From Neofusicoccum parvum (Eukaryota > Ascomycota > Dothideomycetes > Botryosphaeriales > Botryosphaeriaceae): a stretch of 64,000 nucleotides of DNA. Every line of letters begins with the position of its first letter. Position 1 is the stretch's first letter. Shown here piece after piece: positions 42,992 to 54,492 of the stretch. The translations under genes were made by a program, and so were the position numbers. Under the pieces are notes generated by a model, which saw only the letters and a list, made by a program, of their open reading frames with translations, had not been told where the DNA came from and made no database searches. Where the stretch lies: NCBI GenBank assembly GCA_020912385.1, contig CP087216.1:2170001-2234000 (forward strand), given 5' to 3'.

Positions 42992-43485
42992 TGTCTGAGA
43001 GATAGATAGACCTTGTAGAGCAATACGCATGTACCTAATCGGAAGTGTGCTTTTAGGCTAAATTTAGAGAAAGGGTTACAGCATTGTAGATCCTACGGCT
43101 TAAAGAGCACGAACTGGCTGCTTTGCTTCATTACCGACGCTGAGCAGATGTCCAACGCTGCAAACCACTCAGTAGAGTCATGTCTTTCAGACTTGGAAAG
43201 CTATCTACGCTTTCAGTAAGATCGGCGGAAATGGGGCAAGACTGTCACTAGAGCTTCAGGCTCCAGACAGGAAACTATGAAGGCGGTATCTCATTTGTCT
43301 GGATGTTGGCACTTGAATGACAATGCTTATTTATAATTACCATGACAAAGTGACCATCTCGGCATCAACATGACGTCGTAACTAAGCTCGCTCCCAATTT
43401 TCACCCACGCCCAAACCCGCCAAACACCAACGCCAAACGCAATGCAAAGCACGCCCAAACACCCAACCCTCATTCCAGCCCCCGC
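42992..43485. other. intergenic region between convergent genes
   Basis: 494 bp holding the 3' flanks of the AAA ATPase and the histidine kinase. No other feature is seen. Confidence 0.5.
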
Positions 43486-46400
43486 TTACTTCCTCCCCGC
43501 GCCAGCATCCCCGCCAAACAGCACCGCCCGCAGCCTCCGCAGCGGCACGGGTTTGATCAGAAACTCATCCATCCCGCTCGAGAAGGCCTCGCGCTGGCTC
43601 TCGGCGCTGCCCAGCCCCGTCAGCGCCAGGATCCTGCAGCCCTTCTCGTCGCCGCTGCCGCCGCCCTCCCGCCGCGCCCGCTCCCACGCCCGGATCTCGC
43701 GCGTCGCCTCGAAGCCGTTCATCACCGGCATGCTGACGTCCATCAGCACGGCGTCGAAGCCGGCGGCGGTGGCGCCGGCCCGGCTGAAGGCGTCGGCGGC
43801 TTCGCGGCCGTTGGTCGCCGTCGCGAAGGTGCAGTTGAGGGCTTTGGCGTAGGTGGTCAGGATGCGCAGGTTGATGTCGTTGTCTTCGACGAGGAGGAGG
43901 TGGAGGGCGGGGCGGTTGGGGGGCGCGGGGCTGGAGGGGGGCGCTTGCGTCGTGGTGGTGGTGGTTGTGGTGGTCGTCGTTGTCGTGGTGGTTGTGGTGG
44001 TGGTGGGACGGCGTTCGAGGGTCGGCGGGCGAGGAGGCGTCGAGGGGGGCTCGCGGTTGTGGTGGCCGGTTGTCGTGGGCGCGCCGATCGCGATGGCCGT
44101 GGAGCCTTCGCGGTAGGGGATCTCCTTTTTGGACGGGGGCGGCGAGCTGGTGGGGTCGGCGGACGGCTTGAGGGTGGACGAGTGGCGGCGCCGGGATAGT
44201 GCGGCTTTCAGGGATGTTTTCAGCTTCTTGGGGCCGAAGGGTTGCTGCAGGAACGTGGCGTTGTACAAAGACGCTGTCTGGATCTGTGCTTGGCTGGGTG
44301 GTCTGGTGCAGATGACAAGAACGGCTGCATTGATGTTCTTCAAAGCGCCATCGGCGTGCGCCGCTTCCAGCTGGGATGCGTGGAGTAGGCAGAACTCTGC
44401 TGCACTCGCGGCGTCGGAGTCACTATTTGATGCCAGCTTCATGCCCCACCATTGCTCCGCTGTCTGGAGCGCGTTTGAAATGAGACGCTCTCCATCAGCA
44501 TCGACCCGTTGCGATCCTGTTGCCGCCAGCGCTGTGATGACCTTGCCAGGCAAGATTTGGGAAACCTTCTCAAAAGGATTGCGATCGCATTCGCCCTTGG
44601 GTGTGACGCTTCCCGCGCTCGCAGGCACAGGAATCGTGACCTGGATCTGTGTTCCAACGCCAACTTCGCTCTGGACATCGACTTTGCCGCCCAAGTGGGT
44701 CACCAGATGATTCACAATCGACAGACCCAGCCCCGTGCCGTTGACCAGAGGATCCTCCTGCGCGTATGGCGTGAACAGGCGATACTTCAGGTAGTCGGCG
44801 CCGATGCCGCGGCCGGTGTCCTTCACCGAGAGGCATATCTGGCGTCCGCCAGGCGCTCTGTCCTCGGTCAGCGAAGCAGCCAGGTCATTCGCGGCGTCTA
44901 TTGTCTTTAGGCTGACTTCGATCGAGCCGCGGTCGGTGTACTTGAGCGCGTTGCCGACAAGGTTCAGCACAATTCGCCTCCAGGCACCCGGCTCGGTGTG
45001 GATGCGCCAGTCGCTGCGCTTCTCAATGTCCATGGTCAGCAATACTGGAGGGCGCTCGGGCGAGCCAGCTCGATCAGATCGTTTCTTCGCCGACTTGCCG
45101 CCGTGCAGCGGCGTTCCCGCGGTCTCCAGTTTGGACGTGGCCTGCGCAGAGTGGCCAAGGTACGCGCCCGCAACGACTTCCTGCACCAGGATGCTCAAAT
45201 CCGCCGTCCGGGACAGACTCAGGTGCTCCTTCCTGCTCCTGCTCGCCCCTCTGCTTCCAGCCATGCTTTTTGACGAGCTTCTCCGGCCTTTCCGGGTGAG
45301 ATGGTTGATTTTGGCAAAGTCAAGCAGGTGGTCCATCGTCTCCAGCAACGTCGTCCCGCATATTTCGATCATGTCTGCCAGCGCCAGCCGCTCGGGGTCA
45401 AGGTCCGTCTGCCGGAGGAGCTCCACGCTTGCAAGGATGCCGTGGAGCGGCGAGCGGAGCTCGTGGGAGATGGATGAGATGAAATTGGACTTGGCGTGGC
45501 TGACTGTCATGGCCTCGATGCGCGAGACCTCGGTCATGATGGAGTTTCCAAACGCCGAAATGTACACCAGGTCTTCGGATGCGAAAATGCGGTTGGACTG
45601 CGTGGACCAGCCGATGGCGGCGGCGTACCATCCCTCCTTCTGGTAGTCCCACAGGGGCATGAACAGGATCGAGCGCGCCATGGTAAACGTCTGGAACAAG
45701 CGTCCCACTTCGCCCTCCGGGCCGCCCAATCCTTCAAGCTCGTCCGCAAAGAAAATGGTGCCTCGGGGATGGGCCTGGAGGAGCTTCTGCAGGAGGGGTT
45801 CTGGGACTGTGAGGCTGCCGACATCTGGCGCCGTCTCCCCGTTGATGGAGAGTCCGAGAGTTTCGCACATCTTCGTGGAGTTAGTTTCATGCGGCGATGA
45901 CAGATTCACCGAGGAGCGGTTGTTCACAGCGTCACCACTCTTTGGGTTCAGGCGCGTGGCGAACCCATTCGGGGATGCATCCAGGAACACAATGCCCTCG
46001 ATGTCTGTAGCCTCCTGAATGAGGTTTGCAGCGCGAGAAAAGGCGTCGGGGACACTGCTGGATGTGGACTTGGGGGGTGAGCGTCGAGAAGTGAGCGATG
46101 AGGCTTTCGATTGCCTGCTGGAATCAAGACTCGACGTCTCAAAAGGATCCCGCTGGGGCCCAGGGCTGGGTGTAGTCAATTGTGTATCTAAAGAGTCGTC
46201 CGAGCAAGAGGCTGCCTGTGGGACCGAGGCCCGAACAGGGCCTCCCTCGGGTGGGCTGTCTGGCGGCCAGTCATCTGCAGGGATGCCGTCTTCGAAGGAG
46301 GCCTGCATGCTTGTGTTCTCCTCGACGTATACACACAGGCTGTTGACTAACCTTTCCAGCCGCTTGTGCTGGTCCCGCATCTTGACGAGCTCGATGTGGC

Positions 46401-47116
46401 TCATGATGGTCTGCCCTATTTCGCTCATGACCTGCACGGCGGCGTCGTCCCAGTCGTCGCGCAACCGGCTGTCAACTACGCAGTACGAGCCGATGACCTC
46501 GCCAGTCGAGGCGCGCAGCGGCACCTCCAAGTAGGTGCGCATGTGCGGCCAGCCGCGCACGTACGGGCGGTCGACGTAGACGGGGTCATCCTGAAAGTCG
46601 CGGATGTGGTACTTGGAGCGGTCCGCCTGCACGTTGGGCGTGCTCACGTCCGACTGGCCGGTGGGGTCGGTGAAGACGTGGATGGTGTTGGGGCACACGC
46701 CCCACGCGATGTCGAACGCAACGACGCCCAGGTAGACGGGATCGCGGGCACTGCCGGCGAAGTCGTAGTAGGACAGCGAGCGCGTGGCCTCCGCAATGAT
46801 GTACTGGTGGCTGCGGTCGATCAGCGAGACGAAGGCGCGGTCGCACTGCAGCCTCAAGGGCCCGAGCTGGGCCAGCGCGGTCAGCGTGGCGTCGCGGGCC
46901 AGCGTGGGACTAGTAGACACCGGGTTGCACGGCGGGCTGCCAGAGTCTTCAGGCACGATGCCGAGCGAGCCGAAGTAGCTGTGATTGTCGCCGTCAGCTG
47001 AGGCCTGACTCGCCGCGCGGCCGGCTCGCTCACCTCGCCAGCTTCTTGACGCGCACCCGCTCCGCATCAGGGTCCACTGGGAGCGGCGGGGCGCCGCCTG
47101 TGTTTGGGGCGGACAT
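43486..47116 (-). CDS. GAF-domain hybrid histidine kinase (2 exons, 1191 aa)
   Basis: Join of 47034-47116 and 43486-46978 (55-nt intron). The open frame runs further 5', but the ATG at 47116 gives MSAPNTGGAPPLPVDPD and, after splicing, KKLASYFGSLG. Domains: GAF about 45-200 (FVSLIDRSHQYIIAEATRS, MRTYLEVPLRASTGEVIGSY); Ser-rich linker; HisKA about 525-590 with phospho-acceptor His in SSISHELRSPLHGILAS. HATPase is about 690-830 (NLVGNALKYT, KDTGRGIG, GTGLGLSIV). A receiver lies at about 1045-1175 with acceptor Asp in VLMDVSMPVMNG and Lys in EFLIKPVPLRR. All phosphorelay residues are present. The GAF arrangement is that of soluble fungal kinases with a phytochrome-like GAF but no PHY domain. A poly-Thr run of about 20 precedes the receiver. 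It shares a 568-bp promoter region with the PAS/GATA factor. The sensed signal is unknown. Confidence 0.92.
43949..44007 (-). repeat. Thr-codon microsatellite within the histidine kinase
   Basis: Run of about 20 Thr codons (ACC/ACA/ACG mixed) just upstream of the receiver domain. The codon mix suggests it is not a perfect slippage tract, but length variation between strains is plausible. Confidence 0.8.
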
Positions 47117-47684
47117 TGGGAGGGACGGCTCTGCGATGCGGAGGGATCAGAGCGGAGAGTCAGGAGGGCCGGTAAAGTATGGCGGCCGCAACCCTCGCGG
47201 GCCCACTGCGGCCGGCGAGGCTGTCGAGACTCAGGCAGCGTCCTGCGCCGCGCCGCTCGTGATCGCGCAGTGCGAGGCCGTTGTCTGCGGGACGGACTAG
47301 TCTCCGCGCCAATCGGCAGTGCCCCCTGGTGCCCCCTGCCGCGGCCGCGCGCCGCAACAATCCGATCCCAGGCCCTCGATCTTTTCGATGCCGGCGACCC
47401 TGAAGAGCGAAACGGCCTCTCGACGATCTGGATTACCGATGCGGAAATTCGTGGCTCGCGTGGCGCCATTTTGCCACCCGCGGCCCCTCTGCTCCCCACA
47501 AGCCACACATATGACGTCGAACCCCAATCGGGTCTGCCCAGCGTCCCTTGATGCTCGCCACGCGCGTATGACGTAGAAGGTTGCGGACGTTCCGTGGCTT
47601 CTGATTCAATTACCCGTGCAACCTCGCCGCCCACGCGCTGCCGCCCGTCATGTCTGACTTGATGCTCGCGCCATTGAGGCCACC
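47117..47684. promoter_or_regulatory. shared promoter region of histidine kinase and PAS/GATA factor, with overlapping upstream ATG
   Basis: 568 bp between divergent start codons. An ATG at 47650 opens a 91-codon frame that overlaps the start of the PAS/GATA gene out of frame. The chosen ATG at 47685 sits in an excellent context (GCCACCATGG), so leaky scanning could regulate it. Confidence 0.5.
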
Positions 47685-48776
47685 ATGGCAGCCAGCGACA
47701 CTCCTGCGTTCGACGACAGCCCAACAACACCAACAGCCACCGCCGACAGCGCCATTGCCTTCCTCCGCGACCCCGACTCCCTTGTGCCAACCGACGACAT
47801 CGTGCTGTCCTCGCTCCCCGAGCTTCACTTCATCCTCTCGCCGAGCACGACCATCCTCCGCGTCTCCACCAACTGCCTCGCCCTCCTCGGCTGCGAACCC
47901 AACCTGCTCCTGGGTCAAAGATTAGCCGCGCTGGTCCACGAAGACGATGCTCGCGTCTTCTCCACCGAGATCAACGAGGCGCTCCATCCGCACGCCGCCC
48001 TGCCCTTCCGCTTCTACTGCCGAATCCGCAGCGTGGTGCACGTTGGCCGCGATTATTCCGCGTTTGAATTCGTCGGCCACTACCAAGTCAAGACTCCGGA
48101 CTCGTTGTCGCCGCTGCAGTTGATGATGCCGCCTCCAGGCATTATCTCAATAACGGCGCGGCCCGCAATCACGCAAAAGGGACATTTGATGGATGGCATG
48201 CTGGAATTAAAGGTGGAACAGATAAAGTTGGCGCGCCGCATAGCAGAGATGCGCCATGCGGAGCAGGATGAGTTGGATGCAGAGCACAGAGCAGCGCCCC
48301 TGCTCTCTTTCCGGCACATGGACGACCATGTCTGGTGGAGAGGCAGCCGTGATACGACGGCTGGCAGCGTTTCGAGGTCACGCAGCAGCCCTCCAAGACT
48401 GAAGGTGGAGCCGTCTGCAACGAATTCTGAGGGGATCGCGTCGGAGTCTCCGAGTTCTCCAAAGGTCAAGCTGGGGGACGCCGGCATTCCATTTTTCATC
48501 AGAGCTGAGGGAGCAGCAGAGAGAAAGATGAGCAACGCCCAGAGACTCCCGAAGCGGAAGTTTGTGCCGAGGGATTTCTGCTGCGTCAGTTGTGGTGCTG
48601 TGGAAAGCCCTGAATGGCGGGCAGGCCCCCAGGGGCCCAAGACTTTGTGTAATGCCTGTGGACGTAAGGATTTGCATGCGTATGCAATCTCTTGTCGAAT
48701 GCTAATTCCGATAATAGTCAAGTATGCAAAACAGCAGAGAAAGGCAGACAAAATAAGAGATACATCACCTGTATAG
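47685..48776 (+). CDS. White-collar-2-like PAS domain / GATA zinc finger factor (2 exons, 345 aa)
   Basis: Join of 47685-48663 and 48718-48776. The 54-nt intron splits the codon after CNACG; splicing turns the tail into LCNACGLKYAKQQRKADK, the standard GATA basic tail. The PAS domain is at about 45-135 (LHFILSPSTTILRVSTNCLA, LLGQRLAALVHEDDARVF, FRFYCRIRS). A helical linker follows (LELKVEQIKLARRIAEMRHA). A single GATA finger at about 298-325 has CVSCGAVESPEWRAGPQGPK then LCNACG, spacing C-x2-C-x18-C-x2-C. The PAS plus C-terminal GATA layout is that of WC-2/LreB, the partner of the blue-light receptor WC-1. This protein is shorter than typical WC-2 (about 450-530 aa), so it may be a paralogue. 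A DNA-binding nuclear role is likely. Confidence 0.88.
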   Translation: MAASDTPAFDDSPTTPTATADSAIAFLRDPDSLVPTDDIVLSSLPELHFILSPSTTILRVSTNCLALLGCEPNLLLGQRLAALVHEDDARVFSTEINEALHPHAALPFRFYCRIRSVVHVGRDYSAFEFVGHYQVKTPDSLSPLQLMMPPPGIISITARPAITQKGHLMDGMLELKVEQIKLARRIAEMRHAEQDELDAEHRAAPLLSFRHMDDHVWWRGSRDTTAGSVSRSRSSPPRLKVEPSATNSEGIASESPSSPKVKLGDAGIPFFIRAEGAAERKMSNAQRLPKRKFVPRDFCCVSCGAVESPEWRAGPQGPKTLCNACGRKDLHAYAISCRMLIPIIVKYAKQQRKADKIRDTSPV

Positions 48777-49293
48777 ACCGGCTCTTGATTGGTCAGCTGG
48801 ATTTCTCTTTGAATATTTTGTGACCTTCTGTTACTTGCGAGTATCAGTGTCGAGGGTAGATCCATTTTATAAACAGAGAGCATTAAGAAACGTAGTTCGA
48901 ATGCGTCGCATCCATCCCTATCCCGGCACCGAACAGCTCATTCCATCTTCTTTCCTGCCCCAGCTCCTCTTCTAGATATTGCACCTGTCGCTCCTGGCTA
49001 ATTTTCGTGGAGTGAGACAATGTTCTTGTGAAGCTTCGGATTGTTTAGTGAGCCTCAGGATTTCCGACCGTAGTTGCCAATTGGCCACATCTTTCTCCCG
49101 CTCATTCGCACCTCTTTCATAAGACACCAACTCAATTACGGTAGGTAAATCTCCATGTTTGTATCTATCAAATATGTCTGGTGTATTTCGTCCGCATCGG
49201 CGCGAAGGATTCAGATTACGCGTCGGGTTAGGCTGCAGTGTAATAGAAAACGGGTTGCACCACCGCTTCCTCGCCAGTCCAAAACAGCACAAC
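48777..49293. other. intergenic region
   Basis: 517 bp between two plus-strand genes; promoter of the dehydrogenase. Open frame extends upstream of the chosen ATG but lacks domain content. Confidence 0.5.
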
Positions 49294-50383
49294 ATGTCCG
49301 ACTCATCCTTCATCACCGCACGCGAACCTCCAGGCGGACCACCGCCTGGTGTTGACGGCACACTCTCAAAGCTCTGGTGGGCGGCCAGAAACCCGCCCAT
49401 CGACCCTACCGTGTCGTTCGAGGGAAAGACGGTTCTTATCACGGGCGCCAACACTGGCCTCGGATTTGAAGCTGCCGTCAAGTACGCTGCCCTTGGCGCC
49501 TCAAAACTGATTCTTGGTGTCCGCTCCATTGACAAGGGAGAGGCAGCCAAGAAGGAAGTCGTCCGACGAACCGGCTACACCAATCCCATTATCATTCTCA
49601 CTGTCGACCTCGGAGAATTCGAATCAGTCAAGTCATTTATTCAGGCCCTTGAAAAGGAAACTCCTCACCTCGACGTGGCTTTACTCAATGCTGGGCTTAC
49701 CAACCCCTCCTTTGTCAAGTCTTCCGCCGGGTGGGAAATGGCGCTGCAAGTCAATGTTCTATCCACGGCGCTAATGACGATCATGCTGTTGCCTATTCTC
49801 CGCGGCACCGCAGCCAGCAAGAGCCGAGGAACACCACATCTCAGCTTTGTCAACAGCATTGCGCATGCGGATGTCAAGCCCGAATGGCACACTGGCAGCT
49901 TGCTCCAGACGACTAACAATGAGGCTACATACGACGCACAGAGAAGCTACGCCATGGTCAAGCTCCTCGGCATGGCAGTCATGCAGGCTGTCGCCTCAAA
50001 GACCAGAAAATCGAGTGGCGAGCCCCAGATAATCGTCAATGCTTGCTGTCCGTATATGTGCAAGACTGATCTTGGTCGCAACTATTCGATCATGGCCAAG
50101 ATTCCCATGATGGGGTTTCAGGCAGTCTTTGCACGCACAGCGGAAGAGGGAGCTCGGACGTTGGTGAGCGCGACCGCGTTGGGGCCTGAAAGCCATGGCC
50201 GCTTCTGGCATCACGACATTTTGTATCCGTAAGCTTTGATACAAGCATCCAGTTTGGCATTTGCTGACGGAGAAATACAGGATTGGAGATGTTGCCAAGA
50301 ATGACGGTGCGATGCAACAATCTTGGTCGGAAATCCTACAGGTCATCGCCGAGGTCCTTCCCGACGCTGAGATACGCCTCTAA
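49294..50383 (+). CDS. short-chain dehydrogenase/reductase (2 exons, 345 aa)
   Basis: Join of 49294-50228 and 50281-50383 (52-nt intron, GTAAGC..CAG). The ATG at 49294 (MSDSSFITAREPPGG) is preferred to in-frame upstream ATGs because the family starts near here. NAD(P)-binding motif VLITGANTGLGFEAAVKYA, then LDVALLNAGL, catalytic Ser in LSFVNSIAH, and the Tyr-Lys pair in RSYAMVKLLGMA. The C-terminus after the intron reads IGDVAKNDGAMQQSWSEI. All catalytic residues of a classical SDR are present. Relatives are often annotated as retinol dehydrogenase- or secondary-metabolism-type reductases; substrate unknown. It converges with the FAD monooxygenase at 51281, which could act on the same compound; that is inference from position. 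Confidence 0.9.
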
Positions 50384-51280
50384 AATAGGAGTTGAGAACC
50401 GGTAGCTCGTTTTGAATCTGCATTCAAGAAGTCTCAGTCTATACTGTCATTTATTTCAAGTACTGTTTGTGTAATCTGCAGCTCAATATCTGTCTAGTCG
50501 AATAAGGGGCTGGAATGGAAGCATGCCTCTCTTGACTCATGATCTTTAAAAGTTGACGCAAAAGAAGGACAGACATGCCTGACAGTCTCACTTCGCAAGG
50601 CATCAATATGCTCTGAATATTTTCTTTAATCAAGTCATCTGTTCCCGAATGAGCATGGTCTGCAAAACACAAAGAGCCCTTTTGACAGGACACTAACTTG
50701 TGCGTGTACTCGCGAAGAACAACCGCTGACATCTTCTCCATAATATGTACGCCAGGGAACAGTTTCTTGACAAATATTTCAGACCAAGCGGCACAGCAAG
50801 TGGATGCCTGGGATTGTGGAGCCACTGACGTGGTCCCCTCACTCGAATCGGGTAACCCTCACTGTAGCTCGTATCTCTAAACCAGGCCAAGCTATGATCA
50901 TCCAAACTGACGGAATGATTTTCGCACCTCTTCATCCTGCAGTCGCCCACAGCACCGCCTGCCTTATGTTACACAACGCAGCCCTGATTCGATGCCTTCT
51001 TCCAACCAGTGGATAGGCTTATCGTTTGCGGACTTTAATTGATGCGTAATTAAATGATACTATGTCCGGTCCGAAGAGTTTGATGTGCTTTCCATTGCAG
51101 ACCCGAAATATATATGGAGCCACCGACGAGCCAACCAGAACCCCCACACGCCGCACCTACCCGGAGGCTGCACAATTTCACTAGCCGGATCGTTACAATT
51201 GGAAAACGCCGCAACCTCTTATTCTTACGGTCCAGAGTTCTAAGAAATTACTACTCAGGCTCTCCATTGCTTTGCACCGT
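50384..51280. other. intergenic region between convergent genes
   Basis: 897 bp between the stops of the SDR and the FAD monooxygenase. Small frames on both strands (50451-50825, 50698-51016) show no family features. Confidence 0.5.
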
Positions 51281-53891
51281 TCAAACTCGCTTCTTTGCTT
51301 CCGTCGATCCGCGCTTCTTTAGTTCTGGCTTTGCCATGGTCTCCTCGCGCCACTTCCACAACGCCACCGTCGCTGCACCAGGTCCAACAACCACATATCC
51401 ACAAATCAGCAGGCCGACACTTTTCAGCACTGGCGTCCCAGATACACCTACCCTACGCAAGTCCAAGATATTGAGAACGGACCAAACAAACGTAGCAATG
51501 AGGACAAATAACAGGTCGAACTGGAAGAATACCCTCATTCCATCTGCGATCGTTGCAACCGGTCCAACTGTATCCAACGGCACAAACGTCCTGAACAAAG
51601 AAATTCCGGGAGAAACTGCATGGGCGGCCAAAACCGCAACGTGCACGATTGTCGAAAGGATGAACAAGACATTGTACAATATCCTCAGATGGGGCAGGTC
51701 CAGTCCGCTGTAATCTTCTGGGATCCTCTTCGCTGTCTTCGAAGATGACAGCTTCGAGAATGCCTCGGTCAGCCAGGCAACCAGGATTGGCGTGATCTGC
51801 CAGTATGCGATGACCTGCTGGATGTAGTCACTCGAGGCGTCCAGAATGATCATGAGCACAGACGGAGCGAGAAATCCTAGAAGCAGCGAAGGCAAAATGG
51901 CCTTGCTTGCGGCCTGTGGGATGAAGCGTTCGGCAGGCATCCAGTACGCAACGCCTCGAGAGTGGATAAAGAAGGCCAGGACATAGAGCGGCAGGATAAC
52001 ACCCAGCCCAACGAGTTGTGCAGCACCCGTCCACACGCTCGTGCTACTCGGATGTTAGTAGCTTGTCAAGAAACAGGTTGTGAGTACAATGGAGGAAACG
52101 TACCCCCATAGCAGCGACCATGAGTTCCTCCGCCTATATCCTTCTACCACCATGATCGCCAGCAGCGGCGCGAACACTCCTACCAAGAAGTACCCAGCGA
52201 GCAGCTTATCGCTTTTATCCCCCGCAACAACGGGCAAAAACACTGTCACCAGTGTCCTCAGCAGCCTGTTCAACCCCGGAGACCTCACGAACGAGCCAAG
52301 GGCAACCCCCAGCTCCGAGATAGCCCCGCTGCGAACAGCAATCCTCACCAGCGGGAAAGTTCCGTTGGTTTTCGCCACAGTATGGATTGCCCGGCTTCCT
52401 AGCACGCTCACCGCCCCCAGCCCTGCCACCGCCACCGCGCTCAGAACACTGCTCCGAAACGCAGGTGGTCGCACCAACTCGTCCTCGTAGGGGAAATTCC
52501 TCGCTCTTACTTTCTCTTCCGGCAGTGGCAGGCTCTCCACGCTGACGGCTCCGGGATAGGCTTCGGAAAGGAGACGCAGGGTGCCGTCCGTGCCCATCGT
52601 CGGATAAACGTACCGGTTGATGAACTTGAGGAACGTGGTCTCCATGGCAAAGCGGTGCTGCGTGTCTCGGGAGGCGGCAACCAGGGCGGCGGCGCGAGGT
52701 GCGCGGGAGGACTGGGTTGCCGAAAATACGGATGCGATCGCGGAGACGGAAATGTCGGAGGCGGCCGGGTTCGACGCGAGGAGGGCGACGAGGTTGTTTG
52801 TCAGGGCGGAGCAGGTCTCCATGGCGGACATGCCCCCAAGTCCGACGATGGGGTTGAACTTGTGCACGGCGTCTCCCACAACCATGCAGCGCTGCGAGTG
52901 CCAGGTTCCAAGCACACCTTCGTGCAGCGGGGTGCACACGCTCATGATCTTGCGGTCGTAGAGATCGGAGAACTTGACGCTCTCAGTGATGGCATCGTTG
53001 CCGTGTTGACGGACGGTCTCTGCCTCGTCCTTGTCCGTGTAGGGCGGTACGTCGTCGCCGTGATGGATCGTTCCGGTGTTGAAGAAGAGACACCAGTATG
53101 TGCGCTCGTTGGGTCCAGATGCGGCAAAGGAAGAGGAGCCCACGTTGGTCACATGATGAAGCGTGTCCTCGCCTATCCCCGGGACTTTGTTGGAGATGCC
53201 AAAGAGACATCTGTACTGCACTGGGAGATCTTCTGAGAGCCTTGTCAATTTTCGCCCGCGCCATCTTTAGAGTTGAGGTACCTTTCTTGAGCTCCGGGTT
53301 CTTCTCAGAAGCTGCCTGCCATATCTGCTGCCCCACCGTGCTGTGTATGCCATCTGCACCAATCAAAATGTCCCCCTTGAAAGCTTCTCCGTCCTGACAG
53401 AATGCAGTGACGCCATCTTCGCCTTCGGTAATTTTCGTCACGCGTTTGGATGTGAGTACCTTGTCCTTTTGGCGGATGTGTTGATACAAGACCTCGATGA
53501 CCATGCGGCGCTCAAAGAAGATCATGGGGTATCCATGGCTGGAATGCAGATCAATAAACTTTCCTGTCAGCACGATGCAGGACGCTTACCGTGAAACCAA
53601 ATGGTGATCCAAGTCCTTTACGTGAATGAGGGCTTTGCCGTCCGAATCGCGCACGATAAAGTTGTCAATAGTGCAGTTGACCTTGCTCAGAATGTCCTCG
53701 AAGCAGCCAAGCTGGTCCAAAATGCGGAAGCCATTGGGCAGGACAGCAATGCTTGCGCCGACCTGAGGCGCTATTTCAGGATAAGCTTCAAGAACAACAA
53801 AATCAATGTTGTTCTTCTCGAGAGCCAGGGCCAATGTGAGCCCGGCAATGCTGCCGCCCACAATGACGACACGGAAGCCTTTGCTGGCCAT
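51281..53891 (-). CDS. FAD-dependent monooxygenase fused to a polytopic membrane domain (4 exons, 816 aa)
   Basis: Join of 53590-53891, 53282-53538, 52104-53232 and 51281-52043 on the minus strand; introns 51, 49 and 60 nt, phases consistent. The N-terminal half is a class A flavin monooxygenase: dinucleotide motif [20 protein letters not shown] (residues 7-26), [15 protein letters not shown] (about 165), and [20 protein letters not shown] (about 302). From about residue 430 the protein becomes a membrane domain with six to eight hydrophobic segments (for example [56 protein letters not shown]). It ends in a basic tail. Such fusions occur in fungal epoxidase-like monooxygenases of meroterpenoid type; the substrate here is unknown. 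No prenyltransferase or polyketide synthase gene is seen nearby. Confidence 0.88.
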
Positions 53892-54492
53892 GATGGACGG
53901 GGGTCAGCAGAAAGGGACAGAAAGAAAAAAAGTGTTTCGACAAAGACCCTGGCGGAATTTAAAGTTTGAAGGCGTGCTAGGTGGAGCCACTGCTGCAGCC
54001 TCCTAGGTCGGGCTGACTCGTCGGCGCTTCTCGGCCGTATTGTTCGATTGGAGCATGGCCGCGGAACGTGCAAGGAATAGGCAGAGGCCCTGGAGTGGGG
54101 GTGAGCGAATGATACAGCGAATGCTTCACATGAACGACGCGGCGACTAACACATATTGGTGTAAGTGATGGCACATTCCGGGCGCAGAGAGTCGTGGCAG
54201 TACACGTAGAGCGCGGCAAAGGGTTCACCGCCGATGCTCGGACACGAGTCAGTGCTCTCGTGCGCAATTTCAGAAAACGCCCAGATTGAGAAAAACAGCA
54301 CAAGAGCACTGCTACTTGAAGAGACACGGCGTCTCAGATATCGCACGTGCTGCTGAAGAACTCGGTCTCGTATTTGTCTTCGCTTGATGTTACTGCACTA
54401 CTTAAGAGCAGGCAAGACGTTATAATGGTGCAACCAGTATTGGATTGGGTTCCCGCCGCGTCAGTCCGTTTTTGGCCTCTGATCCGTACGTC
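53892..54492. other. intergenic region upstream of the FAD monooxygenase
   Basis: Promoter of the monooxygenase gene at its left end. A minus frame at 54146-54346 (SALVLFFSIWAFSEIAHES, ending ECAITYTNMC) has a hydrophobic stretch and four Cys but no ATG start. It could be part of an unrecognised secreted protein or chance. Confidence 0.4.

Noticed and set aside
43853..44116. Plus-strand frame with a long poly-Val run
   Set aside because: It is the antisense shadow of the Thr codons of the histidine kinase.
51114..51713. 199-codon plus-strand frame
   Set aside because: Mostly antisense to the C-terminal membrane domain of the FAD monooxygenase.
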